This document shows positions 36,230 to 44,062 of a stretch of 64,000 nucleotides of DNA, piece by piece. Source of the stretch: Bradyrhizobium lablabi (lineage in GTDB: Bacteria; Pseudomonadota; Alphaproteobacteria; Rhizobiales; Xanthobacteraceae); contig NZ_JAFCLN010000017.1 of assembly GCF_018129385.1 (NCBI RefSeq), positions 1-64,000 of the forward strand. Direction: 5' to 3'. How positions within the stretch are numbered: the first letter of the stretch is position 1; every line of letters starts with the position of its first letter. A model generated the notes under the pieces. It was not told the DNA's origin. It worked only from the letters and a program-made list of their open reading frames with translations, and made no database searches. The translations under genes and the position numbers were made by a program.

Positions 36230-36823
36230 ATGGGACCTGAAGTCTTTCTGCCGCTCGCCCTCATCGTCGGTTATCTCTGCGGCTCGGTTCCGTTCGGCGT
36301 GATCCTGACAAGGCTCGCCGGCACGCAGGACCTGCGCTCGATCGGTTCCGGCAGTATCGGCGCCACCAATGTGCTGCGCACCGGCAACAAGAGTCTCGCC
36401 GCCGGGACGCTGCTCGGCGACCTGCTCAAGGGCACCGTTGCGGTCATCATTGCGGGATATCTGTGGGGACCTGACGCCGCGATGATCGCCGGCCTCGGCG
36501 CCTTCCTCGGCCACCTCTTCCCGGTGTGGCTCAAGTTCAAGGGCGGCAAAGGCGTTGCGACCTATATCGGCGTGCTGCTCGGCCTGTTCTGGCCGGCGGC
36601 GGCGATGTTCGGCGCGGTCTGGCTCGCGATGGCCTTCAGTTTCCGCTACTCCTCGCTGTCAGCCTTGGTCGCAAGTTTCGTGATACCGATCTTCCTGTGG
36701 TGGTTCGGCCATCCCGCACTGTCATCGCTGTTTGCCGTGATGACGCTGCTGCTCTTCTGGGCCCACCGCGAAAACATCAAGCGCCTACAGGCCGGCACCG
36801 AAAGCCGGATCGGGCAGAAGTGA
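36230..36823 (+). CDS. plsY: Glycerol-3-phosphate acyltransferase PlsY
   Basis: The inner-membrane enzyme that transfers an acyl group from acyl-phosphate to glycerol-3-phosphate, the first step of phospholipid synthesis. It has 197 residues and five or six membrane segments. The three cytosolic motifs are visible: GSGSIGATNVLRTGNK, GHLFPVWLKFKGGKGVAT and the C-terminal AHRENIKRL. ATG 36230 follows GGGGAG at 7 bases, and a GTG 9 bases upstream is less likely. It lies 23 bases after the pyrC' gene. Confidence 0.96.
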   Translation: MGPEVFLPLALIVGYLCGSVPFGVILTRLAGTQDLRSIGSGSIGATNVLRTGNKSLAAGTLLGDLLKGTVAVIIAGYLWGPDAAMIAGLGAFLGHLFPVWLKFKGGKGVATYIGVLLGLFWPAAAMFGAVWLAMAFSFRYSSLSALVASFVIPIFLWWFGHPALSSLFAVMTLLLFWAHRENIKRLQAGTESRIGQK

Positions 36824-36832
36824 CGACGTAGT

Positions 36833-36934
36833 CGTCATTCGGGGGCTCGCGAAGCGAGAACCCGGAATCTCGAGGTTCCCTGGTGCGCAATTGCGCACCT
36901 GAGGTCTGGTCCTTTGGACCATCCCGGAATGACG
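36833..36934. repeat. Palindromic intergenic repeat with CGTCATTC/GAATGACG ends
   Basis: A roughly 100-base element that starts CGTCATTC and ends GGAATGACG, with inner hairpins GGCTCGCGAAGCGAG and GTGCGCAATTGCGCAC. Elements of this type are repeated between genes in Bradyrhizobium. It lies between convergent plsY and amidase genes and may serve as a terminator for both. Confidence 0.7.
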
Positions 36935-36937
36935 GTC

Positions 36938-38176
36938 CTACTTCTTCAGCGCCTGCTCGAGGAAGCGGGCGGCAGCCAGCGCCTTTCCGTCCTCGCCAAA
37001 CGGCGCGGTGACCTGCACGCCAACGGGCAAATTGCCTTCCGCCACATAGGCCGGCACGTTGACGCAGGGCACGCCCATCAGAGTCCACAGCCGGTTGATA
37101 CGGGGATCGCCGGTCGAGTCCAATCCCTTGGGCGGCGCGCCGGGAGCCGAGTACGTCAAGAGGACATCGACCTCCTTGAATATCGCGGCGAGCTCCGCCC
37201 GCGCCCTTGCCGCAATCGCCTGCGCTTCGTCATATTCGGCCGGCGGAATGTCGCGGCTCTCATCGAGCCGGCCGCGCAATAGCGGCGCCATCTCGTCGTA
37301 GCGCTCACGATATTCCCATGCGAGCGCCTGATGCGCTTCGAATTGCTGCACCGTGGTATGGATATGCCAGGCCTCGGCAAAAATCTTGGACAGCGTGAGC
37401 GTGCGAACGGTAGCCCCCGCGCGTTCCGCGGCGCGCGCCGCCAGTTGCAAAGCCTCGACGCTGGCGGCTTCAATTTCGCCGGCGAAATCCTGGGTCACCA
37501 CCGCGATGCGCGGCGCCGCAATCGAAGCCGGCAACAGCAATTCCGCCCGCCCCGTCATCGCCGACAGCCCGCAGGCGAGGTCCTCGACGCCGGCGGCAAA
37601 CAGGCCGACGGTGTCGAGCGTCCACGAAAAGCATTTGACGCCGACGGCCGGCAGCAGCCGGTAGGTCGGCTTGATCGCCGCCGCGCCGCAGAACGAGGCT
37701 GGCCGGATCACCGAGCCGCCGGTCTGCGTCCCCAGCGCCAGCGGTATCATGCCGGCGCCAACCGCCGCCGCCGAACCCGAGGACGAGCCGCCCGGCGTGT
37801 GGGCGTGATTGTGCGGATTGACGGTCGCGGTCGGATCGTTCGCCGCAAACGCCGTCGTCGTGGTCTTTCCGATGATGGTGGCTCCCGCCCGTTTCAGCGC
37901 GGCCACCACAGGGGCATCCGCGCGTGGACGAAATCCCTTGTAGATCGACGAGCCCATCTCGGTCGGAAAGTCCGCGGTGTCGATGATGTCCTTGATGCCG
38001 ACCGCGATGCCGCGCAGCGGCCCGGCGTTTTGGGCGCGCGCGTTCTGATCTCGGCAAACGAACGCACCGAGGTCCTTGTCATGTGCGGTGATCGCCTCCT
38101 GCGACTGCGCGAGCGCGGCGTCAGCAGAGAGAGCGCCCGAGGCGATGCGGCGCTGGAGGTCGGCTAGCGAGATCAT
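36938..38176 (-). CDS. Amidase (amidase-signature family)
   Basis: 412 residues with the Ser-cisSer-Lys triad at K62 (GIAVGIKDIID), S131 (TPGGSSSGSAAAV) and S155 (GTQTGGSVIRPA). This spacing matches bacterial malonamidase-type enzymes. ATG 38176 follows CGGAG; the in-frame extension to 38299 is rejected because its composition differs. It hydrolyses a small amide, with the substrate unknown. It is distinct from GatA in this window, being shorter and outside a gat operon. It is divergent from dprA. Confidence 0.88.
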   Translation of the reverse strand: MISLADLQRRIASGALSADAALAQSQEAITAHDKDLGAFVCRDQNARAQNAGPLRGIAVGIKDIIDTADFPTEMGSSIYKGFRPRADAPVVAALKRAGATIIGKTTTTAFAANDPTATVNPHNHAHTPGGSSSGSAAAVGAGMIPLALGTQTGGSVIRPASFCGAAAIKPTYRLLPAVGVKCFSWTLDTVGLFAAGVEDLACGLSAMTGRAELLLPASIAAPRIAVVTQDFAGEIEAASVEALQLAARAAERAGATVRTLTLSKIFAEAWHIHTTVQQFEAHQALAWEYRERYDEMAPLLRGRLDESRDIPPAEYDEAQAIAARARAELAAIFKEVDVLLTYSAPGAPPKGLDSTGDPRINRLWTLMGVPCVNVPAYVAEGNLPVGVQVTAPFGEDGKALAAARFLEQALKK

Positions 38177-38293
38177 GGGCTGTGCTCCGTCAAGACGGGC
38201 TGGTTTTAGGGACACGAGCGGGATCGGGCAAGCAGGCCGGAAAGGCTTGATCGCACCTTGCGGTTGAGGGAAGCTTGTTCCGGCAGGAATAAC

Positions 38294-39406
38294 ATGCACG
38301 ATCGATCAACCAGCAAGCCCGACATCACCGACGCCGAGCGGATCGCCCGGCTGCGTCTGATCCGCAGCGACAATGTCGGTCCCCGCACGTTCTATTCCCT
38401 GCTTCGTCATTTCGGCGATGCGGGCACCGCACTGGAGCAGTTGCCCGATCTGGCGCGGCGTGGCGGTGCTGCGCGTCCGGGCCGCATCTGCACTGAAGAT
38501 CAGGCGCGGGCTGAACTCGCCGCGTGCAAGAAGATCGGCGTCAGCCTGATAGCGCCAGGCGAAGCCAATTACCCGCCGCGGCTTGCCATGATCGACGATG
38601 CGCCTCCCCTGCTCGGCGTGCGCGGCACGGTCGAGACCCTGATGCGGCCCATGATCGCGATCGTCGGCTCGCGCAATGCATCGGGCGCCGGACTGAAATT
38701 CGCAGGCTCGCTGGCGCGCGACCTCGGCGAAGCAGGTTTTGTCGTCATCTCGGGACTGGCGCGCGGCATCGATCAGGCGGCGCATCGCGCCAGCATCGAC
38801 AGCGGCACCGTTGCGGTGCTGGCGGGCGGCCATGACAGGATTTATCCGCCGGAGCACGAGGACTTACTCGCCGCCCTGCTCCAGCAGGGCGCGGCGATTT
38901 CCGAGATGCCGCTCGGCCACGTGCCGCGTGCGCATGATTTTCCCCGCCGCAATCGCCTGATCTCGGGCGCATCGCTCGGCGTCGTGGTGGTCGAGGCCGC
39001 GCATCGCTCGGGCTCGCTGATCACTGCGCGGATGGCCAACGAACAAGGCCGCGAGGTCTTTGCCGTGCCGGGCTCGCCGCTCGATCCGCGCGCGGCCGGC
39101 GCCAACGACCTGATCAAGCAAGGGGCAACGCTCGTCACCGAAGCCGGCGATGTCATCAACGCGGTTCAGCCGATCCTGGCGCGGCCGGTCATGCTGAAAG
39201 AGCCCGACGACGAATATTCGGAAGCCGAACCCGATTCCGGCGAACGCGCGCGCATCGTGGCGCTGCTGGGACCTACTCCGATCGGCCTCGACGATCTGAT
39301 CCGGATGGCCAACACTTCGCCCGCGATCGTGCGCACCGTGCTGCTGGAGCTCGAACTCGCCGGCCGGCTGGAGCGCCATGGCGGCGGCCTGGTGTCGCTG
39401 ATCTAG
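38294..39406 (+). CDS. dprA: DNA-processing protein DprA
   Basis: A 370-residue single-strand DNA-binding protein that loads RecA during natural transformation and DNA uptake. N-terminal SAM-like helices (RLRLIRSDNVGPRTFYSLLRHFG) are followed by the Rossmann-like core with IAIVGSRNASGAGL, VVISGLARGIDQAAHRASI, AVLAGGHDRIYPPEH and FPRRNRLISGAS. A C-terminal winged-helix domain lies after about residue 300 (LLGPTPIGLDDLIRMA). All expected parts are present. ATG 38294 is preferred over an upstream in-frame start. Confidence 0.95.
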   Translation: MHDRSTSKPDITDAERIARLRLIRSDNVGPRTFYSLLRHFGDAGTALEQLPDLARRGGAARPGRICTEDQARAELAACKKIGVSLIAPGEANYPPRLAMIDDAPPLLGVRGTVETLMRPMIAIVGSRNASGAGLKFAGSLARDLGEAGFVVISGLARGIDQAAHRASIDSGTVAVLAGGHDRIYPPEHEDLLAALLQQGAAISEMPLGHVPRAHDFPRRNRLISGASLGVVVVEAAHRSGSLITARMANEQGREVFAVPGSPLDPRAAGANDLIKQGATLVTEAGDVINAVQPILARPVMLKEPDDEYSEAEPDSGERARIVALLGPTPIGLDDLIRMANTSPAIVRTVLLELELAGRLERHGGGLVSLI

Positions 39407-39481
39407 ACGCTGGCCGGTGAGGCCCGACAGCAAAAAGCGGGGCCGGACCAAAAATCGCGAAAACAACCCCATGCACAGTAG

Positions 39482-39504
39482 AAAGGGCCCGCCACGGCCC
39501 TTTT
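39482..39504 (+). terminator. Terminator between convergent dprA and hxlR genes
   Basis: AAAGGGCC and GGCCCTTT pair around a 6-base loop, and the right arm runs into TTTT. It lies 75 bases after the dprA stop and 17 bases before the end of the convergent regulator gene, so it may serve both strands. Confidence 0.75.
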
Positions 39505-39520
39505 CCCGTCCTCGCCAGAG

Positions 39521-39922
39521 TCAGTCCTTGTCGTTCCGCTCGTCGAACTTGTCGCGCGCGCCCTGAATTTGCGGCTGGTGCTCGAACGCCCATTGCCCCA
39601 GCGCCTTCACCGGTTGCGCCAGCCCGCGGCCCAGATCCGTCAACTCATAATCGACGCGCGGCGGGATGGTCGGAAACACCGTGCGCGTGACGAGGCCGTC
39701 GCGCTCCAATCCGCGCAAGGTCAGCGTCAGCATCCGCTGCGAGATGCCGCCGACCATTCGCTTCAACTCGTTGAAGCGCCGCGGCCCGTCGATCAGCAGC
39801 ATGATGATCAGAACGCTCCATTTGTCGCCGACCCGCGACAGGACGGAGGCGACGGCGCGGCAGTCCGCCCCTTCATGCGCGAGGGGCTGGATGGCAGGCA
39901 CACGGGTGTGCTCGGGTTTCAT
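39521..39922 (-). CDS. HxlR-family transcriptional regulator
   Basis: A 133-residue winged-helix regulator of the HxlR group. It shows the family opening with a cysteine (GADCRAVASVLSRVGDKWSVLIIMLLIDGPRRFNEL), where C22 could be a redox sensor, and then GGISQRMLTLTLRGLERDGLVTRTVFPTIPPRVDYELTDLG. It is divergent from azoR and faces the inverted repeat at 39971. HxlR proteins of this layout often respond to quinones or reactive electrophiles and control oxidoreductases like the one next door. A 15-base direct repeat spans its start codon. Confidence 0.92.
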   Translation of the reverse strand: MKPEHTRVPAIQPLAHEGADCRAVASVLSRVGDKWSVLIIMLLIDGPRRFNELKRMVGGISQRMLTLTLRGLERDGLVTRTVFPTIPPRVDYELTDLGRGLAQPVKALGQWAFEHQPQIQGARDKFDERNDKD

Positions 39923-39940
39923 GACTGTGCTCGGGTTTCA
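39907..39940. repeat. 15-bp tandem repeat across the hxlR start codon
   Basis: TGTGCTCGGGTTTCA occurs at 39907-39921 and again at 39926-39940, a 19-base period. The first copy ends within the start codon of the minus-strand hxlR gene and the second lies in its 5' leader. It looks like a recent short duplication. Confidence 0.6.
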
Positions 39941-39970
39941 AAAATGTGCGTTCTTGCGGGGTTTTGCCAC

Positions 39971-40016
39971 GGTCACTCATATAGCGCCAGTTACAATCCT
40001 ATACCAATGAGGTGAC
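39971..40016. promoter_or_regulatory. Nested inverted repeat before azoR, likely HxlR operator
   Basis: GGTCACTCATATAG (39971-39984) and CTATA...ATGAGGTGACC (39999-40016) form a nested imperfect inverted repeat that ends in the azoR ribosome site. Binding there would block azoR translation-start transcription. Assignment to the divergent HxlR protein is inferred from position. Confidence 0.5.
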
Positions 40017-40021
40017 CTCCC

Positions 40022-40627
40022 ATGAAACTCCTGCATCTCGACTCCAGCGTGCTCGGCCCCCACTCCGTCAGTCGGCAGGTTTCCGCCGCCATCGTCGATC
40101 GCCTGCGCCAGGCGACACCGGGCCTCGATGTCAGCTACCGCGACCTCACGGCGACGCCGCTGGCGCATCTCTCCGGCCTGCATCTGGCGGCGAGCCAAGG
40201 CGCCACGCCCGACGCGGCTCTTCAGCCTGATATCGCCGCCGGTCAGGCCGTGCTGGAAGAGTTTTTGGCCGCCGACGTCGTGGTGGTCGGCGCGCCCATG
40301 TACAATTTCACGATCCCGAGCCAGCTCAAGGCGTGGATCGACCGCATCCTGGTCGCCGGCAAGACCTTCAAATACGGCCCCGAGGGTGTGCAGGGATTGG
40401 CGGGCAACAAACGCGTCATCGTCGCGATCTCACGCGGCGGCTTTTACGGCACCGGCACGCCGATGGCGGCGCTCGAACATCTGGAAACCTATCTGCGCTC
40501 CGTGTTCGGCTTCATCGGCGTCACCAACCTGGAATTCATTTCCGCCGACGGAATTCAAGTTGGACCAGAGCATCGTGAAAAGGCCGTCACCGATGCACTG
40601 AAGGCCGCAGGCAGCCTTGCGGCGTAA
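40022..40627 (+). CDS. azoR: FMN-dependent NADH:quinone reductase / azoreductase
   Basis: A flavodoxin-fold reductase of 201 residues. It has LHLDSSVLGPHSVSRQVSAA near the start (FMN phosphate loop), then APMYNFTIPSQLKAWIDRI and ISRGGFYGTG, all typical of AzoR. The family reduces quinones by two electrons and can cleave azo dyes, using NADH. ATG 40022 follows GAGGTGACCTCCC. Divergent HxlR regulator and operator-like repeat suggest induction by quinones or electrophiles. Confidence 0.94.
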   Translation: MKLLHLDSSVLGPHSVSRQVSAAIVDRLRQATPGLDVSYRDLTATPLAHLSGLHLAASQGATPDAALQPDIAAGQAVLEEFLAADVVVVGAPMYNFTIPSQLKAWIDRILVAGKTFKYGPEGVQGLAGNKRVIVAISRGGFYGTGTPMAALEHLETYLRSVFGFIGVTNLEFISADGIQVGPEHREKAVTDALKAAGSLAA

Positions 40628-40857
40628 ACGATGCAGCCGGTCCCGCCGTTGCCTTGCGACGGCGGGCGGAAAGGCGGGCACAACTCACCAGCGCGTCGTA
40701 AGCGGCGTCTTCCCACGATGCGAAGGACCGCGGCCGGCCCGAAATGCGTTGAGACCTTGTTCCACGGATCGCCCTGCGCCGAACTCTGGTCCTTTGTGAC
40801 TTTGGCTCTTGCCCAGCGCTTCTCGTTCGCTGCCTTCGGGGGCGCGGTATCGACCAT
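40555..40857 (-). CDS. Doubtful small hypothetical protein antisense to azoR end
   Basis: A possible 100-residue product starting MVDTAPPKAANEKRWARAKVT at 40857, with a weak purine-rich site before it. The N-terminal 55 residues (to ...THFGPAAVLRIVGR) look protein-like, while the rest is arginine/proline-rich and overlaps azoR by 73 bases. A different minus-strand frame also carries protein-like sequence nearby, so this stretch may be a shifted or decayed gene. Confidence 0.3.
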   Translation of the reverse strand: MVDTAPPKAANEKRWARAKVTKDQSSAQGDPWNKVSTHFGPAAVLRIVGRRRLRRAGELCPPFRPPSQGNGGTGCIVYAARLPAAFSASVTAFSRCSGPT

Positions 40858-40907
40858 GGTCTGTTCTCTTGTGGGTTCCGTGGGTGGGGTGTTAGGCAGG
40901 CCCGGCA

Positions 40908-42071
40908 ATGAACAGCCGGGCAATCAACGTCGAGATTGAATACCTGCGCGCGGTCGCGGTGCTGTTGGTGATCCTCGCGCACCTTCCGGCGCTCTTTCCG
41001 GGCGTGAACTTCTACGGCCAATGGACCGGCGTTGATCTGTTCTTCTGCATTTCCGGCTTTGTGATCAGCCGGGCTTACGAGCAACTGTTCGATCAGAGCA
41101 TCAGAGACGGCAGATGGTGGGCCGCCGCGAAAGCTTTCTGGGTTCGCCGCATCTTCCGGTTGACGCCCTCGGCCTGGCTCTGGCTTTCAATCACCATCCT
41201 CTGTGCGTGGACGTTCAACCAGTCCGGATGGTTCGTGTCGCTCGATCGCGCGGTCACTACCGCACTTTACTTCGTGACGCTGACCACCAATTTCGCGCTC
41301 AGCCGCGAGAGCCTGCGCCCCAACGGATATTTCTGGTCACTGACGCTGGAGGACCAGTTCTATTTTCTGTTCCCGATCTTTCTGCTGATCGTTCGCGGCA
41401 AGTGGCGCTACTTCGCGCTGCTCGCATTCATCGTCTTGCAGGCGATCCCGGACCGTTCATTGCCGCTCGCGGGACAGCCCTCGCTGCTCTGGGTGACCCG
41501 CCTGGATGCGCTGATGTGGGGCATCCTGATCCAGCGCTTCTCCCGATCGGATGTTTACTGGAAGCTCGCGCCGACGATGTTGCGTTACCGAGTGCTTGCG
41601 CTGGCTGTCAGTGCCTGCCTGATCTTCGTTCTGATCAAAACACCGGTCGGCTACTTCTATCCCTGGATCGGCTTCCGCATCGAGGCCTTCGTTGCGCTCG
41701 CGTCCGCCGGGCTCGTGCTGCTCGCGTCCTACGATCGCGGTTACGCCCTGCCGCTGCCGTGGCCTTTGGACAAGGCCTTCAGATGGATCGGCGAGCGGTC
41801 CTATGCGATTTACCTCATCCACCTTCCGGCCTTCGGAATCTGCCAAGAGATTTGGTTTCGCTGGCTCTCGACATGGGGACTGACTGAGCCGCGATACTGG
41901 TACGCTATCGGGGCGCCTGTTTTGACCGCAGTGCTGGCCGACCTGAATTTCAGGCTGGTTGAGAATCCGCTCCGGGCTTACGGCGTCAGGCTTTCGAGGC
42001 GGATTCTGGGAGCTGATCCGCATCAACTGTCATCTCCTGTATTCGCGCCGCAGAAAATCGCCGGGGGATAA
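40908..42071 (+). CDS. Acyltransferase family 3 (OafA/NodX-like) membrane protein
   Basis: A 387-residue membrane O-acyltransferase with about ten membrane segments. The N-terminal IEYLRAVAVLLVILAHLPALFPG carries the conserved catalytic histidine (A-H), and GVDLFFCISGFVISRAYEQLF and WSLTLEDQFYFLFPIFLL are the next family signatures (W-S-L-x-x-E-x-x-F-Y). These enzymes acetylate or acylate surface polysaccharides such as O-antigen or Nod factor. The acceptor here is unknown, since no polysaccharide genes are close. Confidence 0.9.
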   Translation: MNSRAINVEIEYLRAVAVLLVILAHLPALFPGVNFYGQWTGVDLFFCISGFVISRAYEQLFDQSIRDGRWWAAAKAFWVRRIFRLTPSAWLWLSITILCAWTFNQSGWFVSLDRAVTTALYFVTLTTNFALSRESLRPNGYFWSLTLEDQFYFLFPIFLLIVRGKWRYFALLAFIVLQAIPDRSLPLAGQPSLLWVTRLDALMWGILIQRFSRSDVYWKLAPTMLRYRVLALAVSACLIFVLIKTPVGYFYPWIGFRIEAFVALASAGLVLLASYDRGYALPLPWPLDKAFRWIGERSYAIYLIHLPAFGICQEIWFRWLSTWGLTEPRYWYAIGAPVLTAVLADLNFRLVENPLRAYGVRLSRRILGADPHQLSSPVFAPQKIAGG

Positions 42072-42191
42072 GGCGAGCCGGATGGCCGTACCGGGCGCGC
42101 CGACCGCCTGATTCTCCGCAGCCCGGACGCGATGCCGGCTGTGGGCGTTGATTCCCGCCAGAGTCCCACTGTCGCCGGCCCGATGCGAGCG

Positions 42192-42347
42192 CTACAGCAG
42201 CCCGTTCATTCTTATCAGAACGATGACGAGCGAGACGAGCAAGCCTGCGCCGCCAAACAGCGCAACCGAAACCAGCTCATAGGAGTCCGGCCGCCGCGAA
42301 ACGGATGAAGCAGGGGTCGATCGCTGCTTCCGAGAGGCCTTGGGCAT
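42192..42347 (-). CDS. Small single-span membrane protein
   Basis: A 51-residue product from ATG 42347 with GAGG before it. A basic N-terminal half (MPKASRKQRSTPASSVSRRP) is followed by one membrane segment (VALFGGAGLLVSLVIVLI) and a four-residue tail. The longer upstream frame is arginine-rich and not credible. It is likely inserted with the N-terminus inside. No family is recognised. Confidence 0.6.
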   Translation of the reverse strand: MPKASRKQRSTPASSVSRRPDSYELVSVALFGGAGLLVSLVIVLIRMNGLL

Positions 42348-42486
42348 TCGACTGTCCTCGACAAGCGCCGAGGCAATTCTGCCAGAAATCCTCTCGTCGC
42401 ATCTGCGACAAAGATTCACGCGCGGTGGATAAGCGGCCGGCGCGCGGCCAAAATTCGGCCAACGCACCGGCCGCTTCCGATCGGCT

Positions 42487-43263
42487 CTAGGCGGCCCGAT
42501 AGATCGGCGCACCGGCAGGCGAACCGGTGCCACCGCCGTCGACAAAGATCTCCGCGCTCTGAACGTTTGAGGAATCGTCAGAGGCAAGGAACAGCACGGT
42601 CTTGGCGACTTCCTCGGCTTCACCGAGCCGTCCGAGCGGGATCGAGCGCGAAATCCGCTGGTCCAGCGCCGCGAATGCTTCGGCGGTCGGAGCCGCGCCG
42701 TTCCAGATCGGGGTTTTCGCTGCGCCAGGCGACACCACGTTGACCCTGATGCCGCGCGGCGAAAGTTCCGACGCCATCACGCGCGACATTGCGCGCACAC
42801 CTGCCTTGGTCGCGGCATAGGCCGAGTAGCCGGGATTGCCGAGCACCGAAATGACCGAGCCGTTGAGGATGATCGATGCGCGGTCGTTCAGATGAGGCAC
42901 TGCCGACTGCACGGTGAAGAACACCGACGTGAGGTTGGTCCGGATCACCGATTCGAACGCCTCGAGCGTCGTGCCGCCGATCGGCGTATTGCCGGGGATG
43001 CCGGCATTGGCGAACACGATGTCGTATTTGCCGAATTTTTCCGCGCCCTTCCTGATCGCAGATTCCGTCGCCGCCACGTCGTTGGTATCGGCCACGAACG
43101 CGAGCGCGTTCGGACCTAATATCTGCGCGGCCGCATCCAGCGTCTTCTGATTGCGCCCGGTGATCACCACCTTCGCGCCTTCCGCAACGAACAGTTTTGC
43201 GGTCGCAAGACCGATGCCGCTGTTGCCCCCCGTAATCAACGCCGTCTTGTTCGCCAGTCTCAC
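42487..43263 (-). CDS. Short-chain dehydrogenase/reductase
   Basis: A 258-residue SDR oxidoreductase. The NAD(P)-binding motif is TGGNSGIG, the NAG motif is ANAGIP, the catalytic serine is in NGSVIS and the catalytic Y-x3-K is in YSAYAATKAGV. The GTG at 43263 follows GGAGG at 5 bases and is preferred to a TTG 12 bases upstream that lies inside that site. It is divergent from an HxlR regulator and faces a very large palindrome, so expression is probably regulated by it. Substrate unknown. Confidence 0.92.
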   Translation of the reverse strand: MRLANKTALITGGNSGIGLATAKLFVAEGAKVVITGRNQKTLDAAAQILGPNALAFVADTNDVAATESAIRKGAEKFGKYDIVFANAGIPGNTPIGGTTLEAFESVIRTNLTSVFFTVQSAVPHLNDRASIILNGSVISVLGNPGYSAYAATKAGVRAMSRVMASELSPRGIRVNVVSPGAAKTPIWNGAAPTAEAFAALDQRISRSIPLGRLGEAEEVAKTVLFLASDDSSNVQSAEIFVDGGGTGSPAGAPIYRAA

Positions 43264-43275
43264 GATCGCCTCCAA

Positions 43276-43335
43276 GTGGTTGCATTATTAAACGACATTG
43301 CCTACGTAGGGCATGTGGTTTAATATTGCAACCAC
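43276..43335. promoter_or_regulatory. 60-bp nested palindrome between SDR and hxlR genes
   Basis: GTGGTTGCATTATTAAAC (43276-43293) and GTTTAATATTGCAACCAC (43318-43335) are inverted copies with 17 of 18 positions paired. The 24-base middle has its own dyad (CCTACGTAGG, 43301-43310) centred on the same point. It fills almost the whole space between the SDR ribosome site and the hxlR leader, so it must overlap both promoters. It is most likely the operator of the HxlR-type regulator. Confidence 0.75.
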
Positions 43336-43378
43336 ACAAGCGCGTGATCACGCGTGCTACGAAATCGCGGAGGTGCCG

Positions 43379-43858
43379 ATGGTGAAACGAACGAGCCTCG
43401 AAGACGCCGGATGCCCGATCGCGCGCTCGCTCGATGCACTCGGCGACTGGTGGTCGCTGCTGATCATCCGGGATGCCCTGCTGGGCAAGCGCCGCTTCGG
43501 CGAATTCCAGAAGAACCTGGGGCTCGCCAAGAACATTCTGACCGTCCGGCTGCGCACGCTGGTCGACCGCGGCATTCTCGCGTTGGCCCCCGCCTCCGAC
43601 GGCAGCGCCTATCAGGAATATGTGCTGACGCCGAAAGGCCGAGGGGTGTTCCCGATCATGGTCGCCTTACGGCAGTGGTCGGAGGAATTCGACGAACGGC
43701 CGGACGAGCTTGATACGATCCTCGTCGACCGGGAAAACGGCAAGCCGGTGCGCAAGCTGGAACTGCGCGCGCAGGATGGGCGCTTGCTCAGCCAGACCGA
43801 CATCGCGATGAAGCCGACGCCGGTGAAGCGTGGCAGACGGTCTGCCGCGTCGCCGTGA
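43379..43858 (+). CDS. HxlR-family transcriptional regulator
   Basis: A 159-residue winged-helix regulator of the HxlR group. It begins MVKRTSLEDAGCPIARSLDALGDWWSLLIIRDALLGKRRF, with the conserved N-terminal cysteine C12 that serves as sensor in several relatives. FGEFQKNLGLAKNILTVRLRTLVDRGIL forms the helix-turn-helix. A longer C-terminal tail (about 35 extra residues) follows the wing. ATG 43379 has GGAGG at 6 bases. It is divergent from the SDR gene across the 60-bp palindrome. Confidence 0.93.
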   Translation: MVKRTSLEDAGCPIARSLDALGDWWSLLIIRDALLGKRRFGEFQKNLGLAKNILTVRLRTLVDRGILALAPASDGSAYQEYVLTPKGRGVFPIMVALRQWSEEFDERPDELDTILVDRENGKPVRKLELRAQDGRLLSQTDIAMKPTPVKRGRRSAASP

Positions 43859-43998
43859 ACAAAGGGGAAATATCCGCCCGTAAACGCAACCCAAAAGCGG
43901 TATTTTACAACTTTTATGATACTAACCAGTAGCGCCTTGGTTTCGCTTCATTATCTGTCGATTTGACAGGGACCGCCTCACCACCCATGTTCGGGTCG

Positions 43999-44041
43999 CA
44001 ACGGCCGGCCGCGAGTCTCGCGGGACCGGCCCGTTGTTTTT
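43999..44041 (+). terminator. Terminator-like hairpin just before topA
   Basis: CAACGGCCGGCCGCGA pairs, with small bulges, with TCGCGGGACCGGCCCGTTG, and TTTTT follows. It ends 22 bases before the topA start and 140 bases after hxlR. It may end hxlR transcription or act as an attenuator if the topA promoter lies upstream of it. Confidence 0.65.
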
Positions 44042-44062
44042 CGCGTAAGCTATTGGAATGAC

